A DNA stretch of 64,000 nucleotides from Ampullaceana balthica (Eukaryota; Mollusca; Gastropoda; Lymnaeidae), in assembly GCA_944989445.1 (NCBI GenBank), contig CALYLW010000053.1, positions 1,610,001 through 1,674,000 on the forward strand, given 5' to 3'. Of the stretch, positions 35,534 through 45,866 are shown piece by piece. Positions within the stretch are counted from its first letter, which is position 1. The number at the start of each line of letters is the position of its first letter. A program made the translations under genes and the position numbers. The notes under the pieces are model-generated. The model had not been told where the DNA came from, searched no databases, and worked only from the letters and a program-made list of their open reading frames with translations.

Positions 35534-37027
35534 TTTTCTTACATTCTTTGTGCGTTAAAATCCTGGCTAGAAGGGTTCCAGTTATTGAAATTTTTTTAAC
35601 ACATCAAAATTAAAAACGTTTCCTATTCCAAAAACACATCTGTTGACACTTCCGTCTTTCTCTTTTCCGAATGCACAACGTTTATAATCACGAATACACT
35701 ATGTTCTTATTTTCATATACACATAGTTTCACGAATTATTTACGAACCCAATTGCTCGAGTTAATAATTTATAACACAAATTCTCGATTCAATTTTCTGC
35801 TTGTTAGGCGCGGTCACGGAGTATTCCACTGGAAACATCTAGATAAATAAACACATTTTTTTAAAAATTAAAAGTTTTATTTTTAAAATTCAAAATAGAT
35901 GTTTTAAAATAGGTTCGAGTTGTTAAGTATGCGCTTAACTGATTTTTTTTACATGTTAATTTCATTTCACGATTAGAATCATGTCCTTTAAAACATGCAG
36001 CATAAAGTTTTACAACTATTTTTCTCTTTCATTTGTCAGAAATATTTGAACCAAAGAATAAATTATAAAAGTCTTTAATTATTTTCGACAAGTCAATGAA
36101 GCGAGGAAACTTTCTACTTTGAAGTAACATATTTAAAAAAGGACGGTTATTCAACATCAACATCAAAATTTTCCTTAGCTTATGTCTATGGTTAAATTCA
36201 ACTACAGGTTTAATTCACGTCAACTATTAAATGACGCTCCGTCGATGATTGCATACGTTTTTTTTCTTCATCATATGCGACGATAGAATTCAATCCGTAA
36301 GACCATTTCTCAATTCCACTTCCTTCTTATTGAAACATTGGTCTGTTAAATCCATATATGTCAACGTGTATTATCCAACCATGCTTCCAATTAATTTTAA
36401 TATGTCAGAACCTTAATAAATCTAAAACAAATAAGCTATTACTGATGATTATTTGTAAAACTAATATTTTCAAGACCATGATCTCAGTCGTGCACACACA
36501 TTTTTTAGGGACATGGCCTCTGTGTAGAGATTAGGAGGCGCTTCAGTAGAAGTGTGTTGCAGCTCCTGAAAATCGTCCCTGTAGTGTGTGTGCCGACATT
36601 CCAGAAGGGGCAGGATATCTCTGGGTCCTAAAGGCCACAAATGGAATCAAGCTTTGCTAAAATTACCTCTCCAGCCATCTCTGATAACGGATACACAAGT
36701 TCAAAGCACTCGGGGCTTTTAGTAAACACCGCTGCGTTTTTAGTCGGATGCATGAGAGCCGCGTACTCCAAATTATAGCCAAAATATAATAAATACAAAA
36801 AATATCTGCAAGTGAATTATTGTATTGTAAGCAAAGTGAATCGGGAAAACCCAAGGAGGTAATTGCCTTAAAATTTTGCAATTGATTGTGTTATTATTAA
36901 CTATGTTTTGACAGTGCCATAGAAAACTACAAGTATCGGTATGATTATTTTTTTTATTAGGGGGAATTTATATTTAAAAATGGATGACTAAACAAGTATC
37001 TGAAATTAACAACAGATCCAAAGTCAC
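35534..37027. other. Region upstream of RFX6 exon 1
   Basis: AT-rich; it should include the 5' UTR and perhaps a promoter, but I see no convincing TATA/initiator pair or X-box. A GC-richer patch at 36490-36640 has an open minus-strand frame (RDILPLLECRHTHYRDDFQE) of unknown origin, possibly a transposon fragment. Confidence 0.3.
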
Positions 37028-37292
37028 TGACTTCGAGAGTACCGATGGTCACGGGTTCGAATCCGTGTGAAGGCAAGGGTTTGTTCCCGGGGCCTAGGGC
37101 GTCCCTGAGTCACCCCGCTCCGAATGGGTACCTAACACTACATGTAGTTAGGCGGCTGGGTAATGCGTGGAACCCACAAAGCCGTGGCCTGTGATTGCTG
37201 CATCACTTGCCAACAGATCATCTGTCATGGTCTGTGGACGCAACTATCTTCTGCATAGAAGGAGCGTCTGTATAGATAAGATAAGATAAGAT
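37028..37292 (+). mobile_element. tRNA-derived SINE, 5'-truncated, with LINE-type tail
   Basis: Starts inside the tRNA-like head (GTACCGATGGTCACGGGTTC with a B box GGTTCGAATCC). The body is GTTCCCGGGGCCTAGGGCGT and GGCGGCTGGGTAATGCGTGG. The 3' end ATCTTCTGCATAGAAGGAGC, GTCTGTATAG and (ATAAG)n is the same as the LINE tails at 15782, 31003 and 31973. The other copy is at 43852. Confidence 0.88.
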
Positions 37293-40139
37293 GATAAATG
37301 CCTTTTACAATAATAGCTGGCTTGAATAAAAAAGAAATTTGACTATAATAATAATTGATTTCAATAACAATTGACTTGAATGAAAATAACTTGATTCCAT
37401 AAGAATTATTGACTTCAACTTTAAATTATAAACTGAACTGATTAATGGTATTTGACAAAAAATTATAATGACTTCAACAATAAATCTGACATTTTTATTG
37501 CGAAATGGTAAGTGACAATCCTTGCAACAAACAGCGGTGTTTGCGAAAGTAGACATTAGATAAAACATCTACATCGATAAAAGTTTGATATTATATCCGA
37601 CGGCGTGACGGTAAGATCGAGTTCTTTTGGCCTATAGACTCCAGGAGACATCGAATAATTTTGGTCTCTTTAGAACCCATCAGTTCCTTATTGTGATGTT
37701 TCTACACCATGGAAAATGTCACCAGTAACTTATAAAAAAAAAGACTCCAGAAGGGCCGCCCACCCCGGGTGGTATTTTGTCGTCGGTTAAATATGACGGG
37801 GGGGGGCGATTGAGGGGTTTAGGGTAGGGGGCAGTTTGGGCAAGATTCCTGGGCCACCCCCCCACCGCCCCCCCGTGGAACTAATTCTACCTATATCCCA
37901 TGAACTCCTGTACTTTGAATGATACATTATATAAATATCCCTCTCTTACTATATGATTCACATTTGTTCATTTTAAAATGTTAATTGGTTGGAGTTGGGA
38001 TGGGGGGGGGGAGATAATGTCAATATTTAAAATAGAGGAAACAGAAATAAGAATTTGTTGTAAATACTTAGAAATCTCATCAACTCGCTTTAAGCAAATT
38101 TTTTATAGCAGCGCAAATTATTTAATGAAAAAGTATTTGTTGTTATTAAAGCATGTTACACTAATTTTATCTGTAGAATAAGTCAAAAGAATACGAATTA
38201 ATATTACTATTTTTTAATAAAGATTATAATTGTAATTTGTATGAGCTTGATAATCGACATTTTTATGAACGTAACACACTTTCGTAAGAATGATTTTTAT
38301 AATAATTTATGCAAAACAAAAAAAAGAGTTACAAATGTTTTTTTTAAAATATGTCAAAAGTTAAATTAAACTTGTCCGTTTTTAGCTATGAATCTCATAT
38401 TTGGTGTGACGTTATTTTGGTTTCCCTGGTTAAAAATATCCGGTTCAACTAGAAACCAAATTTTTCACATGAATGGTGATTACAAGAGCCTCTCAATTAA
38501 AAGTTAAATATTAAAATCATTACACATATTATATATATTTTTTCTTACTCTAACGCCTGATTTATAGTTAAAGTTTTAATTATATTTTTTAAATTGTCAT
38601 TTTGTTGTAAAATACTTATTTTAAAATTTAAAAAAATATATATATATTTGAATTTAACACTAAACAGGTGTTTGGGTTCAAATGAAAGCAATTTGAATTA
38701 AAATATAATTTAAAACGTCAAAATGAGAAAAAAAGATAACCTATCAATATTAGACAGCAGAGAAGTAGAAATATTATTTATTGATACATCCTATATAAAT
38801 TTCTCAGTTATTGTGCATTGACTCATATTGTATGTTTAAGTTTAAATTTGTTGTTATTAAAAAATGTTCAAGCAATGATTTGTCAATGTTAGGATTTTGT
38901 TATTATTGTATTTCCGAATATTCAGTGAAGGCTCTGTTTAGTGCAGTTTTCATGCCTGATTAAACACACGATTAAACACACTTGAGTTTTGAATAACAAG
39001 TCTTAGCTAGACATTTTTTTGTATTTACCAATTGAGTTTTAACATCTAATCTGTATTGTAACATAATTTATTATAAATTTAAAATATCACCTTTCCGTGA
39101 TGGAAGAAATGGTTAAAGGTAAAAGAAGCTTAAAATTAAAATACATATAAATCTGACGCCAAGAATTAAAAAGTTGCAAAAAATATTTTAAGAAAAAAAT
39201 TATTTATAAAATTGGTAATTTTAAAATACATTGAATTTAATTTATCGTTATGTAAAAGAAAAGTTCTTATCAAACTTTGGAAAGTGTTCCTGCTTTTGAG
39301 AACGATATAAAAAAATAGTTAAAACTTCTTATACATGTTTTCAATCTTAATAATTATCAAGTTATGAAATTTGTATCTGTTCATTTAAATGTGTATTAAT
39401 TATTCTTTCCGAGAAAGGAGCGTCCAGAGTTATTTCAATATTCTGCAAATACCTATTTAAAAAGAATGACCCTAGATTACGAAGAAAAAAAAGCAATGGC
39501 GCCGTTTTGTATAATCAGTGAGTGACTTTAAAATGCCCAAATGCAAAATAATTACACATGGCAGGTATAGAATAATCGTCCAAAATAATCAGTTAAATAC
39601 GTTTGAAAGAGAACGAATACTCAACAATATTCCATTATATTCCTCTCATTTAATTTAGCTTGACTTTGAATTTAAAGTGAAATTTTTTTCTATTTATAAA
39701 GTGTTTAAAATGATTTCGGAGCTTGTTAAATTATTGAACAACAATCAATTTTTAATGCGCCGATGCCTTGTTGTGGCAAATTCTTGTTGCAAAACACGTA
39801 TTTTTCATACTAATATAGAACAAAGAATATTTTCTCTCTCATTAAATAACACATTTTTTTTATTCAAGACTTGCACAATCAATAAGTTATTTCTGTTTAT
39901 TTTGAAATATTACATTTTTTTCCATCTAAATGTGATCCGATATACGAAATATTTCCTGTAACATCCCGAGGTTAATTTGGCGCGTTTTTGAAACTAAAAT
40001 AATCACTAACCAGTTTATTCATATTTTTATTAATTAATGAAATAGTCTCGATATAATAATGATTAGATTTAAAAGGTCAAAGCTTGAGTTAGGTCTACGT
40101 AAATAACATTAATTGTTTGGAAAAGAAAAACACACGCAT
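37293..40139. other. AT-rich intergenic DNA
   Basis: 37320-37480 has loosely repeated TTGACTT/ATTGACTTCAA words. C/G-runs at 37795-37880. The rest is very AT-rich with only chance frames. Confidence 0.4.
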
Positions 40140-40720
40140 TTATTTTCCATTTCAGCTCGAAAACCAAGTAGACACAAAAGTCGACTAATTGATGATGCGC
40201 TAACTAATAATACTTCTCTAATGACAATTTAGCTAATGCATGTTCCGACATGACATCAGTACGCCATATCCTATTGTGTTAACCGTTTAACGAGTGACAT
40301 CTCAAGAACTCGTGCGGTCGGAAAGCAGAACCATTAATAAATTGCACACCGTAGGACGCGAAATCGAATCGCTTGTCACAGTCAAAGGGCGTTATCCAAT
40401 GGCGCGTTAGAGCTGCGAGAATACATTAAGCCGGTGTCCAATCACAGGAAATCGCACTCTCGAAAGCGATAACCGCGTGTCGTGTGTGCATGATACTATA
40501 GTCGTCTTGTCTAACATGGGCGAAATTAATGTTGGTACGGTGGGGTTCAGGGGGTGAGAGGGAGCGACGACAAGACTTCGGAGCAGATCAGTGAGGTTGT
40601 TGTGTCTCGTTATAGGTCTGCTTGTGTACGTACTTCGGTATCAACATCAATGACTTTTCAAACGATAGCCTTTTACATAAGTTTCCGTTCGGCTTTCTTG
40701 GCTGCCGATATCTGCCAATG
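40140..40720 (+). promoter_or_regulatory. CpG-rich island with three CCAAT boxes (promoter-like)
   Basis: In a CpG-poor window this stretch is dense in CpG (40300-40520: ACGCGAAATCGAATCGC, AATGGCGCGTTAGAGC, CGAAAGCGATAACCGCGTG). CCAAT lies at 40396-40400, 40438-40442 and 40715-40719, all on the plus strand. That would suit a plus-strand gene, or a distant RFX6 promoter with a spliced 5' UTR. No TATA box or coding exon is attached to it. Confidence 0.35.
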
Positions 40721-41424
40721 ACAATCAGATAGGTGATTGAAATTGTCCGTTATTCTTAACCGATTTATCAAGAAATCCGTGTTCTTTGAATTGTTCTCTG
40801 TCAAATATAATGATTGCGTTTTAAGCAATTCGTATTCTTAGGAAAGTTGAAATTTATATTTTTAGTGAAAGTTGGTATATTTATGAAACTTACTATTTTA
40901 ATGAAACTTTATATTGTAATCAAAATTAGAGTTCAAATGAAAATTGAATTTCTGATTAAATTTGTATTTAAAAACTTGCGTTTTAGAAAAGACTTAATGT
41001 TTATTAAAAACCAATTTAGTGCTATGCCACAGAACTGTGTCAATTTATCAACACCTCTTTTTACACGACAAATGCATTATTTATCCATGTGTAAGTTTTT
41101 CCTAAAAATAATACAAACATAGCATTGGTATTTTTTAAAATCTCACTAAATATTTTTTTTCGAGCTGTGTAGTGCAGAGTTAGATTGACAGACCTATATG
41201 TTACCTGCAGAACTGTTTACTTTGATTTTAAAATAAATTAAAGTCTTGAGAGGGGAAATAAAATATAAATTGTAAAAAAAAACAACAACTATTTTTTAAA
41301 GGAATACAATGAGATCACCAATGATAAAAATGAAGGGGATATAATTACAATATATTTCTTTTTTTAAATTACTACTCTGCTGTGATAGCCATTTAAATGC
41401 AACTATTTTTTGTGTGTATCCCTT
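40721..41424. other. AT-rich DNA
   Basis: A 102-codon frame at 40814-41122 is Lys/Phe/Ile-rich and looks like chance in AT-rich DNA. Confidence 0.4.
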
Positions 41425-41760
41425 CTAAGCTCGGGTGACGTTCGGCACAGACAGACTACGGGCCCCGGACACCTCAACCCCTACAAACCCCACGACAGTC
41501 ACTGGTGTGTCATCACATCTTATCAGCAGGTACCTGGACAGCAGTCCCCAACCCGACCCCTCCGCCACCCCACACCGCTCCTTCCACCTTTCATTTCACT
41601 GTCTCCTTAAAGCCCCCGGACTGCCTGATTAATTGCGAAAAGATTCCAACTGAAACTGTTTATATAATGCCACAGTGCGTCTCTCTGGGGTGTATTATCT
41701 GGGCTTTACCCGGAGCCCATACGTACTAGCCCGGAGGACCCCCGGGATCAGCGAGGGACT
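41425..41760 (+). other. GC-rich patch, exon-like but unassigned
   Basis: After a pyrimidine-rich CCCTTCTAAG the sequence turns GC-rich and all three plus frames stay open for 35-75 codons. One frame (HLNPYKPHDSHWCVITSYQQ) ends at a GT. Another is Pro/Ser/Thr-rich like a disordered linker. No family is recognised. With the CCAAT island 1 kb upstream it could be an exon of an unknown plus-strand gene. Confidence 0.25.
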
Positions 41761-43139
41761 AATTTATTGGTGGTGTAGGTGTACGTAAATTTCGGCGGTG
41801 TAATTAAGATCATGTCATTTTTACGGACTAAAAAAAATTGCATGAGAAATGGCTTTAAACGATCGCTACCTGATGTGCTCTATGGCCTTTACGTATCATA
41901 GCTTATATGTACTTAATTTTCAGCTCATATGTTGGTTTCTATATCTGATATGTTACTTATCGATAGCCGGATCGTTGCATGTTTTAGTCTATTTCTGATA
42001 TGCTATTTGAATATTATGCTCTATAGTTGATATTTTATTTAGTTGGGTTTTCAAAACATTATTGATCTGATCTATAGATGATCTGTTCTACAGTTGATAT
42101 GTTCTATCAGGCGTTATCTAATTGATGTATTCTGTAGATGATATCCTTTTGAGTTAATAATATTTAATTTAAATTTTATACTTTCTCTACCCACTTACGT
42201 AGTAAATAACATGGAACGGATCTTTGTTGTCCGCCCCGCGAATCTATTATTTTCTATTTACAGTGGAACCAAATGATCTCAAATTCGCCAACCCTATTAA
42301 GTCGACTTTAATGAAGGGAATCGTCAGTCAAATTCTATCTTTCTACATTAGCACTTCCTCATCGGCTATGTCGATTCTTTTATGTCACCGAACCCTAATA
42401 TTTCAAATAAAAAAGAGGGACAAACTCTCCACTCTAAATCAGTTAAATCGATTCTCGTGGCCAATCGCATCCTTAAAAAGACTATTCATTGTGACATTAT
42501 GATATTTGTGAACACTTTCAGTGTAGTAGACATCTTGGCCAATATTTACCTCCTAAATTAAATTTTTTCAGCCAACTCTAAGTGTAAACCTGAGGTAATT
42601 TTTATATTATTTGTATCGGCCTAAAACATAAAATGTCAATAATACCAATAGGGGTGACCACGCCCCCTTTTTAATGGCGTCCGTCCCCGATGCTACAAAA
42701 ATTTCCATGCCATGGCATTATTGCAATTAACATTAAATATATTATAATTAGTCTTTAAAATGATCTCATATGGAATTAATTCAATAATATTAAGACACTA
42801 AATTAAGATGTCTATCATCAGTTATATCGACGTTTGTTTTTTGTATAACCCCAATGCCGGCGCCAGAAACGGGTTCCACTTGATTATGATTAGGTGAAAC
42901 TTCTGAACAGCCTAATTTTTTGTAAAACGGGCCTGAAAAAAATCTTAGTCCCCCCTCCCCCCAGGAGCACTAAACATTGTTCCAGAATGTCCATGGCTGA
43001 TATTTTCTAAAGCAGTTACGCTCCTAGCATTTCATTAAATGAGAATGAAAATATATGCAATAACATTTCATAGAAATGTCATAATAAATACAATTACACA
43101 TTTACGTTAGCTTTCTAGCAAATTATCTATGAGTACAAT
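41761..43139. other. Mostly featureless; loose tandem words
   Basis: 41880-42145 repeats GATATGTT/CTATAGTTGATATG words at irregular spacing, perhaps a worn minisatellite. 42660-42960 has C-rich, hAT-like debris. No gene. Confidence 0.35.
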
Positions 43140-43337
43140 CTGGGGCGTCCTTATAGGGTTGGTGTCACCCAGTGCTGTAGCGCATGGTGTCACCCCATCA
43201 CAATAGACCTCCTCAGAGTATCCCAGTACCAAATAACGGTAACATACAGAATATTATTTTTTTGGTGTCACCCCTTGTGATGGTGTCACCCGGTGCAGTC
43301 CGCAACCCCCCCCCCAAATCCCCTAGTGACGCCTCTG
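43140..43337. mobile_element. hAT-type MITE (GGCGTCAC family), copy 1
   Basis: Left end CTGGGGCGTCCTTATAGGGT, right end (inverted) CAGAGGCGTCACTAGGGGAT. The inside repeats GGTGTCACCC. Flanks AGTACAAT and AGTACTTT are a decayed 8-bp duplication. It is 198 bp, matching 62228-62426 (199 bp). Confidence 0.75.
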
Positions 43338-43757
43338 AGTACTTTGATAAAAATCATTTTAAAAAACACATATTTTTATTCTAAACTTTTAAGGAATTCA
43401 AATTAATTGGATTGAATCAATAAATGCTTCTAGCGTTTATAAACAATTTTCTTCTCGAACATAAACTCGATCGTTTCGAAGTACAGAGAGAAAAATATAT
43501 CTCCTACCCTCTTTCAACTCTCTGGTCCCCCTCTCTATAACTTGTAAATTGGGTATTTATAATAAAATATAGTGCAAGAGGCTTTCAATAATGTGGATTT
43601 TGCTTTTCAACGAAGATACTATATAAGATTATTGATTGTGTTTGAGTGCCTATATGCTTTAAGTTATTATTTTGTTATATATTTTAATTGAGAGAATAGA
43701 CTGAATTATCATTGTATCCCTACAAAAAGTCTGCACTTCCACCTTTTTTTCGCCGTG

Positions 43758-43821
43758 TTTCGTTAGTGTGTCTATGTGTGTTTGTGTGTCTATGTGTGTT
43801 TGTGTGTCTACGTGTGTTTGA
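43758..43821 (+). repeat. TG-rich microsatellite
   Basis: TGTGTGTCTATGTGTGTT repeats about three times, followed by a G-run. Confidence 0.85.
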
Positions 43822-43851
43822 AAAGGGGGGGGGTGTTAAAAAATGAGACTA

Positions 43852-44083
43852 GGGGCACGGTGGTCGAGTGGCAGCGCGCTCGACTGGCGTACCGATGGTC
43901 ACGGATTCGAATACATGGCAAGGATTTGTTCCCGGGGCCTAGGGCGTCCCTGAGTCCACCCATCTCCGAATAGGTTACTAACACTAGTTAGGCGGCTGGG
44001 TAATGCGTGGAACCCTCATAGCCGTGGCCTGTGAACGCATCACTTGCCAGCAGATCACCTGTCTGTATAGATAAGACAAGAGA
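43852..44083 (+). mobile_element. tRNA-derived SINE, full head, with 8-bp duplication
   Basis: The head GGGGCACGGTGGTCGAGTGG contains an A box and is followed by a B box GGATTCGAATA. The body matches 37028-37292 (GTTCCCGGGGCCTAGGGCGT). The flanks GAGACTAG (43845-43852, 44080-44087) are identical. The tail hairpin seen in the other copy is missing here, leaving GTCTGTATAGATAAGACAAG. Confidence 0.85.
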
Positions 44084-44615
44084 CTAGATTGAACGTGGTT
44101 TAACTACATAAACTGCTATATCTTAACGTTTAACGTTTAATTGTTCAACAAATCAATTCTTAAGAGTGGCGTTTGTTGAAGTTGAAGCGGAAGATTCTGG
44201 GATTGCTAATGATTTATTTTGTTTTTTGAGAACAAGCGATGACTTTTCAACTTTTGTTGTGGGTATATATATATATATATATAGTTACTTGTGATCTGTT
44301 TTGGGGTGCTGGGGCTGAAGAAGACAAGCAGATTCACGGGACTGGAAATGAACAGTTTTTTTAACCGTCGACACTGAGAACGAATCTCCATCGGATTATC
44401 AGACGTGTCCCGTGTGGCAGTTGGCCGTACATCATAAGTGCCGTGCAGGAGTCATGGAGTCCAGGCTCACAGTTACTTACAGCGCCATTACACTATACGG
44501 TCAACTTGATAGAATCAGTCCGTGTGTCTTCTTTCTTAATAACAGCCGACGTCTTTAAAGGAGAGTGGGTTTCTTTCAGTAGTTGCCGGGCGTTGATTCT
44601 CGTCATAGACCGTGC
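44084..44615. other. Non-repetitive DNA left of the Penelope insertion
   Basis: (TA)n at about 44264-44282. 44390-44615 has moderate GC and chance frames on both strands. No family recognised. Confidence 0.35.
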
Positions 44616-44700
44616 TGCAGTATCACAAAATACAAAATACACAAACAAATTGTGCAATGAAAACAATAAATTTGAGCTTTATTATTAGACTGATACGACA

Positions 44701-44732
44701 GTAAACGTTTCGGCTAATGCCTTCATCAGTAC
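44701..44732 (-). ncRNA. Hammerhead-ribozyme-like motif in the Penelope 3' region
   Basis: The minus strand reads GTACTGATGAAGGCATTAGC then CGAAACGTTTAC. CTGATGA and GAAA are the two invariant core boxes, and GGC/GCC form stem II around ATTA with one extra A. GTA/TAC can form the start of stem I. A tiny stem III (AC/GT) leaves GTT as cleavage triplet. Penelope-like elements are known to carry such minimal type I hammerheads, which often need a dimer. The extra A and weak stems lower confidence in activity. Confidence 0.6.
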
Positions 44733-44921
44733 AACATAAAATACATTCTTACAATACTTACATAAGTAATAATAATATTCTTAAAACATATTGTATTTTA
44801 AAATATTTATGTTAAATAAAAAGAAAGGAAAAACAAAAACAAACATGGACACAGGATATAGCAAAAAGGGGGAAGTATCCAAAGTTACAGTAAAAACCAC
44901 AACGGGAACAAGATTATGCAG

Positions 44922-45425
44922 TTAAGTAAAATTATGAATTTGGTTAATTCCATATGGAGCCAACGTACCAAATCTTTTTATGAGTCTATTTTCCATGTGG
45001 ACTCTATCATGGGTATTGCTTGCATATAAAATACCAGTTACTGCAATATCTGATATGCCGTTATGGTCAACACTGTTAAAATGTTTAGAAACAGGACATT
45101 GAGCCTGTTTATTTATATTATACAGGTGTTCTCTAAACCGATCTCCAAGACGACGACCAGTCTCACCCACGTAAATTTTATTACACCTCTTGCAAAGAAT
45201 TGCATAAATCACGTTGCGACTTGTGCAAGTGAATCCATCTTTTATTAAGAATTTTTCAAGAGGGAAAGAAATGTTGTTAATTTCCATCACATATGGACAA
45301 GTATTGCAACGGTTACGGTTGCAACCTTTTGTTCCAATATGTGCTTTCATTTTTGGAAGGTGACTTCTCACAAGAATATCTCTGAGGCTTCTATCTCTCC
45401 GGAAAGCAAAAAGAGGAGGTTTTTT
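44922..45425 (-). CDS. C-terminal part of Penelope-like protein, GIY-YIG endonuclease
   Basis: The frame is open from the truncation point (PPLFAFRRDRSLRDILVRSH) to the stop at 44922. The linker has a Cys-rich knot (GTKGCNRNRCNTCPYV), as in many Penelope-like elements. The nuclease starts at VIYAILCKRCNKIYVGETGR: the first Tyr triplet is read here as VIYAI, the second as IYVGE, and the catalytic Arg follows in GRRLGDRFREH. A Glu in HMENRLIKRFG would be the metal ligand. GIY-YIG cuts target DNA so the reverse transcriptase can prime. It has no start codon or promoter of its own here, so it is a partial, probably silent gene. Confidence 0.9.
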   Translation of the reverse strand, partial: KKPPLFAFRRDRSLRDILVRSHLPKMKAHIGTKGCNRNRCNTCPYVMEINNISFPLEKFLIKDGFTCTSRNVIYAILCKRCNKIYVGETGRRLGDRFREHLYNINKQAQCPVSKHFNSVDHNGISDIAVTGILYASNTHDRVHMENRLIKRFGTLAPYGINQIHNFT

Positions 45426-45439
45426 GCAGTATCACAAAT

Positions 45440-45733
45440 AATTCTTTTCTAAGTGTTCATTGAATGGCTGGAACGTTGAGTTTCAAAAAAGTGCTATAAG
45501 TAAAATCTTCAAAGGTTATCATTAATTATTGAATGCATGTAACGTTAGTGAACAATGATGTTGATGATGAGGATGGTATTGATTATATATATATTTTTTA
45601 AAATCATTAAATTAATAATCCTCGTTTACAGTGCATTCGAATCCGTTGACATGAATGTTGATGGCGAATACAACAAAGAATACGAAGAGAACGACAGAGA
45701 GGTTATGTGGAACTTTTATTTAAAGTTACGTGT
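45440..45733 (+). other. Possible lone exon, unassigned
   Basis: After ATCCTCGTTTACAG an open frame reads AFESVDMNVDGEYNKEYEEN, then DREVMWNFYLKLR. It is acidic and protein-like, but the nearest donor (GAG|GTTATG) is weak and I know no family. A MITE begins at 45734 and may have cut it. Confidence 0.25.
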
Positions 45734-45866
45734 TTTGACGTGATGTCACAATTCTTACCCCCCCCCCTTCTTTTCCCTTCGTCACGCATCGTCCCAAATG
45801 TGTGACCATCTCCCACCCCCACCCCCACCCCCAGTTGCGTGACGTCATTTATGGACGGCCCCATAT
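45734..45866. mobile_element. GGnCCGTCCATAAA-family element
   Basis: The right end GTGACGTCATTTATGGACGG CCCC and the inner CGTCACGCATCGTCCCAA match 11343-11736. The left end is only TTTTGACGTGATGTCAC. Confidence 0.6.

Larger units (their letters stand above)
44630..45425 (-). mobile_element. Penelope-like retroelement, 5'-truncated, with 14-bp duplication
   Basis: The perfect repeat TGCAGTATCACAAA flanks it (44616-44629, 45426-45439), so the borders are exact within a base or two. It holds the last ~168 codons of the element's protein with the GIY-YIG endonuclease domain, a 3' UTR and a hammerhead-like motif. The upstream reverse transcriptase is missing. The intact duplication and open frame suggest a recent insertion. 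Confidence 0.9.

Noticed and set aside
36490..36660. Minus-strand frame with RDILPLLECRHTHYRDDF as an RFX6 or LINE exon
   Set aside because: Does not match RFX6, and the Cys/His spacing does not fit the LINE C-terminus at 31178-31393; left unassigned.
39677..39961. 94-codon frame
   Set aside because: Phe/Leu/Ile-rich chance frame in AT-rich DNA without conserved pattern.
40814..41122. 102-codon Lys/Phe/Ile-rich frame
   Set aside because: Expected by chance in AT-rich DNA; no motif.
43776..43973. 65-codon frame
   Set aside because: Crosses a TG microsatellite and a tRNA-SINE head; not a protein gene.
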